NCBI RefSeq assembly: GCF_003590795.1
Contig: NZ_QYUL01000002.1
Coordinates: 186,001-250,000 of the forward strand
DNA: 64,000 nucleotides
Direction of reading: 5' to 3'
Source: Azospirillum cavernae
GTDB taxonomy: Bacteria; Pseudomonadota; Alphaproteobacteria; Azospirillales; Azospirillaceae
How positions within the stretch are numbered: position 1 is the stretch's first letter; every line of letters starts with the position of its first letter. This document shows, piece after piece, positions 34,032-41,732 of this stretch. The notes below the pieces were generated by a model, which saw nothing but the letters and a program-made list of their open reading frames with translations, was not told the origin of the DNA and did no database searches. A program made the translations under genes and the position numbers.

Positions 34032-36368
34032 ATGACGATTGAGCCAGACAACGGACCAGCCGGATCCGACGCGGCGGCCATCCACCCAGATGACGGCGCG
34101 GCCAACGATCATCTGACGATCATCGAAGACGGCCCCAACGACGGATCGCCCGAACCGGACGCGCGCTGGCTGCTTCTGATCGTGGACGACGATCCGTCGG
34201 TCCACTCGATCACCCGCTTCGCGCTGGAGGATTTCCGCTTCGAGGGGCGGCGCCTGTCCTTCCTCAGCGCCTACAGCGGCGGAGAGGCGAAGGCGATCCT
34301 CAGCGACACGCCGGACATCGCCGTGGTCCTGCTCGACGTCGTGATGGAAACCGACACCGCCGGGTTGGAGGTGGCCGAACACATCCGGGGCCGACTCGAC
34401 AACCGCTTTGTCCGCATCATCCTGCGCACCGGCCAGCCGGGGCAGGCTCCCGAACGGGACGTCATCGTCAATTACGACATCAACGACTACAAGGCGAAGA
34501 ACGAGCTGACGGCGCAAAAGCTGTTCACCGCCGTCCTGGCGGCGCTGCGCGCCTACAACCAGATCGCCGCGCTGGAAATGAGCCGCCGGGGGCTGGAGAA
34601 AATTCTCGCCGCCTCCACCACCCTGTACGAACAGCGCTCCGTCGCGCAGTTCGTCGATGGCGTGGTTTTGCAAATCCGCTCGATCATTCACGACGCGCAA
34701 GGGGCGTTGCTGTGCGCCGTCAGCGGACGGCATTTCAACGGCGATCTGGACGATGTGCGGGTGGTGGCGGGAATAGCGCCCTTCGCCTTCCGCTCCGGCG
34801 TGCCGATCCGCACCACCCTGCCCGACGCGGTGTGCCATGAAATCGCCGCCGTGCTGGAGCGGGAGGAGAGTTTCTTCGCCGACGACCGTTGCATCATCTT
34901 TTTCAAGACGGCCAACCATTCGGCCAGCGTCGTCTATCTGTGCGGCCACCGCCCCTTGACGGTGATCGACCGCAAGCTGCTGGAGGTCTTTTGCTCCAAG
35001 GTCGCCATCGGTTTCGACAACGCCTATCTGTTCGAGCAGATCACCCACGAAAAGACTCACGACGCCGTCACCGGGCTGTGGAACCGCACGGCCTTCGTCG
35101 AGTCCCTCAACGCCCGGCTGGCCGACGTCGATCATCGGATCGAGATGGCGATCTGCGTGCTGGATTGCGACCGCTTCCGCGACGTCAACGAAAGCCTGGG
35201 CTATGAGGCGGGCGACCGGCTGCTGGCGACGCTGGCGCGGCGGATCGAATCGGCGCTTGACGACGGGGATGGGGGCGGGGGCGACGTCGCCGCCCGTCTG
35301 GGGGCCGACCAGTTCGTCGTGCTCAAGCGCGGCGACCGCGCGGCGTTGGAGATCTGGGCGGAACGGCTGATGGCGGCGGTCGGCGCCTCGCTGATTCTGG
35401 ATGGCTGCGAGGTGATCCCGTCGATGGCCGCCGGCCTGACCATGGTCAGCGACGACCGCCGGGCCGAGGATCTGATCGCCGACGCCGACCGCGCCATGCG
35501 CGGGGCCAAATGGCTGGGCGGCGGGCGCTATGAATTCACCGTCCACCGCCCGCCTTTGAGCGGCGAAGGGCGGTTGATGCTGGTCACGCAGTTGATCCAC
35601 GCCATCCGCCGCCACGAGTTCGAGCTGTTCTACCAGCCCATCGTGCGCACCGCCGATGGCCATCTGTGCGGGTTCGAGGCGTTGATCCGCTGGCGCCACC
35701 CCCATCGCGGCCTGCTGGCGCCGGGCGCCTTCATCGGCGTGGTCGAGGAAACCGGCTTGATCCTGCCGCTGGGCAGTTGGGTGTTGGACCGCGCCGCCCG
35801 GCAATTGGCCGAATGGGGGGCCAGCATCCCCGGCGCGGAACGCTTGCAAGTCAGCGTCAACGTGTCGGCCCGCCAATTCATGAATCACGATCTGACCGGG
35901 GAGGTCGCGGCGGTGCTGGCCCGCACCGGCTTGGCCCCCGAACGGCTGAAGCTGGAGATCACCGAAAGCCTCATCATGAACGAGCCGGACACCGCCGAAC
36001 GGCTGTTGCGCGCCCTGAAGGCGTTGGGCGTTCATCTGGCGCTCGATGATTTCGGCACCGGCTATTCCAGCCTCAGCTACCTCGACCGCTTCCCCTTCGA
36101 CGTGCTGAAGATCGACCGCTCCTTCGTCAAGGCGATGCTGCACCGGCGGGAAACCATGACGGTGGTGCAGGCGATCTGCACGCTGGCCAGCAATTTGGGC
36201 ATGGAGTTGGTCGGCGAAGGGGTGGAGGCCCAGCCAGAAGCCGACGCGCTCGGCGCGCTCGGCTGCCGCTGGTCGCAGGGCTATCTGTTTGGCCGCCCGA
36301 TGCCAGCCCAGGAGGCCGCCGCCCTGATCCACCGCAGCGCGCCGCTGCTGCTGGCTCCCGCCGACTGA
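34032..36368 (+). CDS. response regulator with DUF3369, degenerate GGDEF and EAL domains (second copy)
   Basis: This 778-residue cytosolic protein has the same order as the gene at 28766. The receiver has LLLIVDDDPSVHS with acceptor in VVLLDVVMETDTAG. DUF3369 follows (LRAYNQIAALEMSRRGLEKI), then a GGDEF domain whose active loop is RLGADQFVVL and so probably inactive. The EAL domain is intact (GFEALIRWRHPHRG, KLEITESLIMNEPD, LDDFGTGYSSLSYL, LKIDRSFV, GEGVEA). The protein is probably a phosphorylation-controlled c-di-GMP phosphodiesterase. The first 30 or so residues are acidic and unstructured. It converges with the CBS-histidine kinase, stops 10 bases apart, repeating the layout of the first pair. 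Confidence 0.92.
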   Translation: MTIEPDNGPAGSDAAAIHPDDGAANDHLTIIEDGPNDGSPEPDARWLLLIVDDDPSVHSITRFALEDFRFEGRRLSFLSAYSGGEAKAILSDTPDIAVVLLDVVMETDTAGLEVAEHIRGRLDNRFVRIILRTGQPGQAPERDVIVNYDINDYKAKNELTAQKLFTAVLAALRAYNQIAALEMSRRGLEKILAASTTLYEQRSVAQFVDGVVLQIRSIIHDAQGALLCAVSGRHFNGDLDDVRVVAGIAPFAFRSGVPIRTTLPDAVCHEIAAVLEREESFFADDRCIIFFKTANHSASVVYLCGHRPLTVIDRKLLEVFCSKVAIGFDNAYLFEQITHEKTHDAVTGLWNRTAFVESLNARLADVDHRIEMAICVLDCDRFRDVNESLGYEAGDRLLATLARRIESALDDGDGGGGDVAARLGADQFVVLKRGDRAALEIWAERLMAAVGASLILDGCEVIPSMAAGLTMVSDDRRAEDLIADADRAMRGAKWLGGGRYEFTVHRPPLSGEGRLMLVTQLIHAIRRHEFELFYQPIVRTADGHLCGFEALIRWRHPHRGLLAPGAFIGVVEETGLILPLGSWVLDRAARQLAEWGASIPGAERLQVSVNVSARQFMNHDLTGEVAAVLARTGLAPERLKLEITESLIMNEPDTAERLLRALKALGVHLALDDFGTGYSSLSYLDRFPFDVLKIDRSFVKAMLHRRETMTVVQAICTLASNLGMELVGEGVEAQPEADALGALGCRWSQGYLFGRPMPAQEAAALIHRSAPLLLAPAD

Positions 36369-36378
36369 CCCACCGCCG

Positions 36379-37608
36379 TCAGGGCGCGACCAGCGGCAGC
36401 CACGCGACGAAGCGGGCGCCGCCGCCCTCGGCGTCCTCCACCCGGATGCCGCCGCCCAGCCGTTGGGCCAGCAAATTGAAAACGATGTGCAGGCCAAGCC
36501 CGGTGCCGCCCTGCCCGCGCCGGGTGGTGAAAAACGGGTCGAAGACGCGCGGCTGGACGTCCGCCGGAACGCCGCCGCCATTGTCGGCCACCACCAGTTC
36601 CAGCGCGTCGCCCGCCAACGGCTCGACCGTGATCGTCATCCGGCGCGGACGACCATCGGTCCAGGCGCCGCCGGGGCCGGGCGCGAAGGCGTGGGCGACG
36701 GCGTTCATCACCAGATTCGTCAACACCTGCGCGACCGCGCCCGGATAGCTGTCCAACTCCAGATCGGGCGGACAAGACAGGGCGACGCCCACCGCCTCCT
36801 TGCGCAGCCGGGGGTTCAGGCTGAGCATCACGTCGTCCAGGCATTGAGCCAGACGAAAATGGCGGCGTTCGTCGCTGGTTTGATCCACCGCGATCTGCTT
36901 GAAGCCGGTGATGAGTTCGGACGCGCGGCGGATGTTCGCCTCCATATAATCCGACGCCTCCAGCGCCGCGCCGACGAAGCGGTCGATGTCGGTGCGACGG
37001 ATGCTGCCGCCGCCCGCCAGCGCGCCGAAACTCTTGGCCCGCTCGCCAAAGGCGGTGGCGGCGGTCAGGGCGGAGCCGATGGGGGTGTTGATCTCATGCG
37101 CCACCCCGGCGACCAGCGCGCCCAAGGCCGCCATCTTTTCCGACTGCACCAGGCTGGCCTGCGCCTCGCGCAGATGCTCGTTCGTCGTGGCCAACGAATG
37201 GGCGACCGCCTGAAGCAGATCAATGCCGGTGACGATCCCGGCATAGGCCCCGTCCTCGGTCACGATGAATCCGGTGTGCAGCGCCTTGGGGTTTTGCGTG
37301 AACAGACGGCGGCTGACCTCGTCCACCGTCAAGGCGGCGTCAACGATCAAGGGGTCGCGGTCCATCATCTGGGTGATCGGCTTGTGGCCGAACAGGTCGC
37401 GGCCATAGCGCGCGGCGAAGCGCGACATGAAGCCCAGCCGGTCGATCAAACCAACCGGACTCCGTCCGCGCAGCACGGCGAAAGCCGGAACGGAACGGTC
37501 CTCTTCAAACAGGCGGGCGACCTGCTTGCCCAGCGTCTCCGGCGGGATGGCCGGGGCGGGGCGCCGCAAGGACCGGACAACGGCCACATCTCCACCCGCC
37601 ACCGACAT
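36379..37608 (-). CDS. soluble histidine kinase with N-terminal CBS-like pair
   Basis: This protein of about 409 residues has no membrane helices. The N-terminal region holds a CBS-like pair (LGKQVARLFEEDRSVPAFAV and PITQMMDRDPLIVDAALTVD, then GFIVTEDGAYAGIVTGIDLL). CBS pairs often bind adenine nucleotides. A HisKA box (GVAHEINTPIGSA) and ATPase follow, with N box NLVMNAVAHAF, G1 VADNGGGVP and G2 GGTGLGLHIV. An in-frame GTG at 37689 would add 27 residues but has no ribosome site; the ATG at 37608 is chosen with moderate confidence. It converges with the EAL regulator at 34032 and is its probable kinase, so the input may be the cell's energy state. Confidence 0.88.
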   Translation of the reverse strand: MSVAGGDVAVVRSLRRPAPAIPPETLGKQVARLFEEDRSVPAFAVLRGRSPVGLIDRLGFMSRFAARYGRDLFGHKPITQMMDRDPLIVDAALTVDEVSRRLFTQNPKALHTGFIVTEDGAYAGIVTGIDLLQAVAHSLATTNEHLREAQASLVQSEKMAALGALVAGVAHEINTPIGSALTAATAFGERAKSFGALAGGGSIRRTDIDRFVGAALEASDYMEANIRRASELITGFKQIAVDQTSDERRHFRLAQCLDDVMLSLNPRLRKEAVGVALSCPPDLELDSYPGAVAQVLTNLVMNAVAHAFAPGPGGAWTDGRPRRMTITVEPLAGDALELVVADNGGGVPADVQPRVFDPFFTTRRGQGGTGLGLHIVFNLLAQRLGGGIRVEDAEGGGARFVAWLPLVAP

Positions 37609-37712
37609 AAGCACACCCACCACCTGATTGACGCCAACGGCGATGGGTAGCAGACGCGCGTTACAGTTTTCCGCGCGGGCGACGATCACGCGGACGACGG
37701 GCCGTCAAACGC

Positions 37713-38576
37713 TCAGCGCCGCCGCGCCTCGGCGGTCAGGCGCGGACCGGCGCTCAACTCCTCCCGGCGGCGTGTTCCGAAGCTGGGTTCGACGCGGGTC
37801 TCGCGCGGCGCCTCGTCGGCGGGACGTTCGACCGGCGACGCGCCGCGACCGCTGCGCCACCAGGCGAAACCGATTCCCCCCAACGTCGCCGCCAGCAATC
37901 CCATGACGCCATAGCGCAGGCCGCTGGTCATCCAGCCAGGCATCCCGGCGGGACCCATCGCGGGCGGCTCGACCAGCGGGGCCGGTTGCCCTGCGGCAGT
38001 CGTCGCCGTGACCGCCGCGCGGGGCGCGGCCAAGGGAACGGGACCATCCGCAGCGGCATGGTTCACCGGGGTTTCAGCGACGGATCCTTGCGGTTGGGCA
38101 GAGCGCGCCGGACTGCTGCCCCCGCTGCTGGACGAGGAGGGCGGAGCCGAACCGAATTGCGCCATGCCGCCGACCGTCTCGTTGCCGCTGTCCACCCGGT
38201 GGGTCGGGACGGCGCGGGGAACGACTTCCTTGTCGCGCGGAGACTGGCCGATCTGGCTTTTCGACAGGCTGCCCATGGTCGGGGCTGCTTTTTTCTCGCG
38301 GTCGCCCATCATCCGGGCGGTGGTCGCGGCGTCGAGCTGGCCGGTGGCGGGCAAGCCGACCGACTTCTGATAGGCGCTGAGCGCGGCACGGGTTTGCGCC
38401 GTCATCTGGCCGTTGGCCCGACCGCCGATGTCGAACCCCTTTTCCTTCAGAATGGTCTGCGCCCATTGGATGTCGGCGGTCGCGGACTGCGCCCGCGCCT
38501 CCGTCACCCCGGCCAAACAAACCACCGCCGTCGCTGCGACGACGACGCGCAGCGTCCGCCACCGATCCCCAGACAT
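37713..38576 (-). CDS. exported protein with peptidoglycan-binding domain and C-terminal membrane helix
   Basis: This 287-residue protein has an N-terminal signal peptide (VVVAATAVVCLAGVTEARAQ). A PG_binding_1-like domain follows at residues 35-85 (WAQTILKEKGFDIGGRANG, then TRAALSAYQKSVGLPATGQ). A long Ser/Pro/Ala-rich linker leads to a C-terminal membrane helix (YGVMGLLAATLGGIGFAWW) and a short charged cytoplasmic tail. It probably tethers the membrane to the cell wall. The start at 38576 has a strong GGAAGGGGAG ribosome site. It is divergent from a small lipoprotein gene, which also points to envelope function. Confidence 0.85.
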   Translation of the reverse strand: MSGDRWRTLRVVVAATAVVCLAGVTEARAQSATADIQWAQTILKEKGFDIGGRANGQMTAQTRAALSAYQKSVGLPATGQLDAATTARMMGDREKKAAPTMGSLSKSQIGQSPRDKEVVPRAVPTHRVDSGNETVGGMAQFGSAPPSSSSSGGSSPARSAQPQGSVAETPVNHAAADGPVPLAAPRAAVTATTAAGQPAPLVEPPAMGPAGMPGWMTSGLRYGVMGLLAATLGGIGFAWWRSGRGASPVERPADEAPRETRVEPSFGTRRREELSAGPRLTAEARRR

Positions 38577-38781
38577 GCTTCTCCCCTTCCACCCGTGGCG
38601 TTCCGCCACGACCGATGCCTGTCAACGGTGTTACCAGATTGCGGCGGCTTTCCGGTCGCGAATTTTGGAACGCGGCCATGTCCGTCGCGCAGCGTTGCCA
38701 AAAAAGCGCGCCCATAAATGGAAGGACGGGCCACCGCGTGTTAGCCTTGGCCCTTGGGGGCTTCGGACAAGGGACAGGGTC

Positions 38782-39039
38782 ATGACCATGGTGAAAAGCG
38801 CGGTTCTGCTGGCGGGCGTCACGCTGCTGGCCGGTTGCAGCAGTCCCCCGTCCTACCGGGAATGGACCGCCAGCAAGGAGGTTCCCAGCGTGGCGTTCGA
38901 CGAATGCACCGAAGAGGTGGACGTCACCATGCGCCTGCGCGGCTATCCCAACCGCCCGCTGCCGGAAACCCCGCAATTCCAGTACCGCAAGGAAATCTTC
39001 GGCCAATGCATGCGGCGCAAGGGCTACACGACGGAATGA
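38782..39039 (+). CDS. small lipoprotein
   Basis: This 85-residue protein has a lipoprotein signal (VKSAVLLAGVTLLAGC), with the lipobox LLAGC near residue 17. The short mature part is SSPPSYREWTASKEVPS, and two further cysteines (DECTEEVD and GQCMRRKGY) could pair. It is likely anchored in the outer or inner membrane. The start at 38782 follows GGGACAGGG. No family is recognised. It is divergent from the peptidoglycan-binding protein gene. Confidence 0.82.
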   Translation: MTMVKSAVLLAGVTLLAGCSSPPSYREWTASKEVPSVAFDECTEEVDVTMRLRGYPNRPLPETPQFQYRKEIFGQCMRRKGYTTE

Positions 39040-39046
39040 CCGCTCC

Positions 39047-39475
39047 CTACCGCCCCGGAGTCGCGTACCGCAGATAAGCCAGCCCGCCGACCAGCAGGCC
39101 GATCAGGATCACCGCCAGATAAAAGCGCACCGGCAGCGGCACCCTCTCCTTGCCTTTGACCGTCGCCGGTCGCGACGGATCGCGCGGTTTGCCTCTCGTC
39201 GGTTTGGCGGCGGGGGGCGGCTTGCGGACGCCCTTCTGAGTCGGGTCGTAGAGTTCGATCAGCGTCCAGTTGAACTCCATGCCCTCGTAATCGGCCTCGG
39301 CGTTGTAGTCCAACTGGATCAGCCGGAAATAGGCGCGCGGGTTGACGCCGATCATCGTCTCGAACCGCGCCTTGGCGTGGGGCAACTCCTCCCCCACCTC
39401 CAGGGTTTTCCAGCCCTTGCCGCGCGCCTTCTGGATCGCGAACCGGGTGGGGTGGGATGCGGGGGGAGCGGCCAT
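39047..39475 (-). CDS. hypothetical membrane-anchored protein
   Basis: This 142-residue protein has a cytosolic N-terminal domain (TRFAIQKARGKGWKTLEVGE through EFNWTLIELYDPTQ), a Lys/Pro/Arg-rich linker and one C-terminal membrane helix (VRFYLAVILIGLLVGGLAYL). The start at 39475 is chosen because upstream in-frame sequence is Arg-rich and not protein-like. It converges with the lipoprotein gene, with stops 8 bases apart. Family and function are not recognised. Confidence 0.72.
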   Translation of the reverse strand: MAAPPASHPTRFAIQKARGKGWKTLEVGEELPHAKARFETMIGVNPRAYFRLIQLDYNAEADYEGMEFNWTLIELYDPTQKGVRKPPPAAKPTRGKPRDPSRPATVKGKERVPLPVRFYLAVILIGLLVGGLAYLRYATPGR

Positions 39476-39601
39476 GATCGGGAACGGTGCGTCGCGGCGG
39501 GTCAAAGAGCGGACGCGCACTCTAGCACAGCCCGCCCGCCATGGTAGGATCGCCGCGCCATGGGTGTTCAAACCATCCTCGCCCGGTCCCCTCCGCGCCG
39601 G

Positions 39602-41038
39602 TCAGGCCGTCGGCACGGCGTTCTTGCGGATGACCTTGGCGTACCAGTCGTAGCTGGCCTTGGGTGTGCGGGTCATCGTCTTGCGGTCCACCTGGACCAG
39701 CCCAAAATGGCGGCGGTAGCCCTCCGCCCATTCAAAATTGTCCAGCAGGGTCCAGACCAGCCAGCCCTTGACGTTGGCCCCCTCGTCCATCGCCTTGCGG
39801 GCGGCGAGCAGATGTTCGCGCAGGAAGGCGATGCGGTCGCCATCCTCGACCCGACCGGAGGGGCCGACGGTGTCGACGTAATCGGCGCCGTTTTCGGCGA
39901 TGTAGACCGGCGGATTGCCGTAGCTTTCCTGCAACTCGCCAAGGATCTCGGCCAGTCCGTCCGGTTCAAACGGCCATTCCATGGCGGTGCGCCGCGTCCC
40001 TTCCGGGGGCGAGCCGTAGCCCGTGCCGAACAGCCCCTGCGGGTCGGGCTGCTGGTGCATCCGGCTGTAGTAATTGACGCCGAGGAAATCGAGCGGCTGA
40101 CGGATCGCCTCCAGATCGCCGGGCTTGGCGATGGCGGCGAACTCGGCCTCCAGCTCCTCCGGGTAACGGCCCTTGAACAGCGGGTCGAGGCAGGAGCGGT
40201 TCCACAGCGCGTCCCACATCTTCGACGCCGGGTAATTGGCGTCCAGCCCGCCGACCGGCCAGGAGGGTTGCAGCGACAGCACGGTGCCAAGCCGCCAGCC
40301 CTTGCCCCCGCCAACCGCGCGCAGGGCCGCCAACGCCTTGCCCTGCGCCAAATTCTGGTGATGGATCGCCGTCAAGCAGTTCGTCCGCCCGGTGACGCCC
40401 GGCGCGTGCAGGCCAAGCCCATAGCCGAAGATGGCGACCACCGACGGCTCGTTCAGCATGGTCCAGTTTTTGGCCCGGTCGCCCAGCCGGGCGGCGACGG
40501 TCAGCGCGTAGTCGGTGAACCACGCGGCGCTGTCGCGGTTGAGCCAGCCGCCCTTGTCTTGCAGGGCTTGCGGCAAATCCCAATGGAACAGGCAGGGCCA
40601 CGGCTCGATCCCACGGGCCAGCAGCGAATCGGTCAGACGGTCGTAGAAATCCAACCCCTTTTGATTGACCGCTCCGGTCCCCTGCGGCAGCACGCGCGGC
40701 CAAGCGATGGAAAAGCGGTAGGCCCGCATCCCCGCCTGGGCCATCAGATCCACATCCTCCTGAAAGCGGTGGTAGTGGTCGCAGGCCATGTCGCCGGTGT
40801 CGCCGTTGGCGATGCGGCCAAAGCTGTGGCTGAATTTGTCCCACACGCTGGGGCCGCGCCCATCCTCAGCCACCGCCCCTTCGATCTGATAGGCGGAAGT
40901 CGAGCAGCCCCACAGGAAGCCTTCGGGAAAGGGCTTCATCGTCCCGACGCCGGGAGCCGCCAGAACCCGCGCCCCGCCGCCCGCCGACGCCAGGGTCGCC
41001 GTCGCCGCCGCCACTTTCAGGAACGTCCGCCGCCGCAT
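39602..41038 (-). CDS. GH1 beta-glucosidase with TAT signal
   Basis: This 478-residue glycoside hydrolase family 1 enzyme hydrolyses beta-glucosides or beta-galactosides. The start gives a twin-arginine signal (MRRRTFLKVAAATATLASAG), so the folded enzyme is probably exported to the periplasm, whereas most bacterial GH1 enzymes are cytosolic. The catalytic acid/base lies in NWTMLNEPSVV and the nucleophile in VYIAENGADY. The family signature FLWGCSTSAYQIEGA and the sugar-binding NWE-like NFEWAEGYRRHFGL are also present. Its promoter at 41151-41178 overlaps a perfect palindrome (41150-41167), which suggests repressor control. Upstream in-frame sequence to 41128 is not protein-like. Confidence 0.92.
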   Translation of the reverse strand: MRRRTFLKVAAATATLASAGGGARVLAAPGVGTMKPFPEGFLWGCSTSAYQIEGAVAEDGRGPSVWDKFSHSFGRIANGDTGDMACDHYHRFQEDVDLMAQAGMRAYRFSIAWPRVLPQGTGAVNQKGLDFYDRLTDSLLARGIEPWPCLFHWDLPQALQDKGGWLNRDSAAWFTDYALTVAARLGDRAKNWTMLNEPSVVAIFGYGLGLHAPGVTGRTNCLTAIHHQNLAQGKALAALRAVGGGKGWRLGTVLSLQPSWPVGGLDANYPASKMWDALWNRSCLDPLFKGRYPEELEAEFAAIAKPGDLEAIRQPLDFLGVNYYSRMHQQPDPQGLFGTGYGSPPEGTRRTAMEWPFEPDGLAEILGELQESYGNPPVYIAENGADYVDTVGPSGRVEDGDRIAFLREHLLAARKAMDEGANVKGWLVWTLLDNFEWAEGYRRHFGLVQVDRKTMTRTPKASYDWYAKVIRKNAVPTA

Positions 41039-41136
41039 CACACCGTCACTCCACCATAGCCACGCGCGCGCGCCATTCTTTGGCCGCCGTCCCGCCGCGC
41101 ACTCTAAGCCGCGCGGCGGCTTTCGCAACGGATGGA

Positions 41137-41166
41137 TTGACGCGATCTTGTTTATAGGACTATAAA
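41137..41166 (+). promoter_or_regulatory. candidate sigma-70-type promoter, plus strand
   Basis: TTGACG (41137-41142) is followed by an 18-base spacer and TATAAA (41161-41166). The predicted start is near 41173, from where RNA would run into the hairpin terminator at 41190-41221 before the phage-like genes. The -10 element lies inside the palindrome. Confidence 0.5.
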
Positions 41167-41167
41167 C
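41150..41167. promoter_or_regulatory. palindromic operator candidate between the GH1 gene and the phage-like cluster
   Basis: GTTTATAGGACTATAAAC has two perfect 8-base arms around a GA spacer. Each arm carries the -10 element of one of two opposed promoters, so a dimeric regulator bound here would block both. The regulator is not in view. Confidence 0.6.
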
Positions 41168-41178
41168 TTAACAATCAA
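41151..41178 (-). promoter_or_regulatory. candidate promoter of the GH1 glucosidase gene
   Basis: On the minus strand, TTGATT (41178-41173) is followed by a 16-base spacer and TATAAA (41156-41151). This predicts a leader of about 105 bases before the GH1 start at 41038. Confidence 0.55.
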
Positions 41179-41189
41179 CGCCATCCATG

Positions 41190-41221
41190 CGCCCGCAGGC
41201 TCCCCGCCTACGGGCGTTTTT
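41190..41221 (+). terminator. rho-independent terminator ahead of the phage-like cassette
   Basis: An 11-base stem (CGCCCGCAGGC / GCCTACGGGCG, one mismatch) with a TCCCC loop is followed by five T residues. No plus-strand gene lies just upstream, so it may end a lost gene or attenuate the promoter at 41137. Confidence 0.8.
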
Positions 41222-41255
41222 CGTTTCAATTTGCCCTCTGCGGAGTGAGCCAGCC

Positions 41256-41597
41256 ATGCCGACCTTTTTGCCGCGCGACGAAGATTTTCATCCTATCCCC
41301 GCCTTGCGCCTGAAGCCGGGCGGCGCCCACGCCGTGCCGGTGGGCGACAGCAGCGCCCGCAACGCCGCCGCCTTCGCCGCCGACACCCGCGTGATCGCGG
41401 TGCACAGCGACGTTCCCGCCTTTCTGCGCAGCGGCGACGCTGCGGTCAGCGCCAGCGCGTCCGACCATTTCCTGCCCGCCGGGACCTATCTCTATCTGTC
41501 GGTCGGCGACAACCGGCAGAGCGTCCGCCACACCCACATCGCCGCGTTGGCCGCCGATTCGGCGCCCGGAACGCTGCGCGTGTCCGAGATGGAGTGA
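41256..41597 (+). CDS. phage-like structural protein, small
   Basis: This 113-residue protein has no signal peptide. It looks like a small beta-rich virion accessory: LPRDEDFHPIPALRLKPGGA, then TRVIAVHSDVPAFLRSGD and AGTYLYLSVGDNRQSVRHTH. I cannot assign a family. The call relies on the next genes, one of which has a typical tail-protein start, and on the compact arrangement. The start at 41256 follows GGAGTGA, the same stop-plus-ribosome-site string found before each gene in this trio. Upstream in-frame residues overlap the terminator and are excluded. Confidence 0.65.
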   Translation: MPTFLPRDEDFHPIPALRLKPGGAHAVPVGDSSARNAAAFAADTRVIAVHSDVPAFLRSGDAAVSASASDHFLPAGTYLYLSVGDNRQSVRHTHIAALAADSAPGTLRVSEME

Positions 41598-41602
41598 GCG
41601 CC

Positions 41603-41728
41603 ATGCTGATCCGTCTTGGCCGGGGGCTGGCCCCGCTGGCCGCCCGCCTGTGGCGCGTCGTTCTGCTGACCAGCCAGTCCGGCGCCCGCCTGTCCACCGA
41701 ATCCGGTTTTCCCCTGCGCGCGGAGTGA
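41603..41728 (+). CDS. very small protein of the phage-like cassette
   Basis: A 41-residue frame (MLIRLGRGLAPLAARLWRVV...) fits exactly between its neighbours. GGAGTGA before its ATG contains the stop of the gene upstream, and its own stop lies in the GGAGTGA that serves the next gene. The first 25 residues form an amphipathic basic helix that might touch membranes. No family is recognised. Confidence 0.55.
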   Translation: MLIRLGRGLAPLAARLWRVVLLTSQSGARLSTESGFPLRAE

Positions 41729-41732
41729 TCCC

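Noticed and set aside
41187..41255. A 23-codon extension of the first phage-like gene
   Set aside because: It would start inside the terminator hairpin. The ATG at 41256 has the GGAGTGA context shared by the next two genes.
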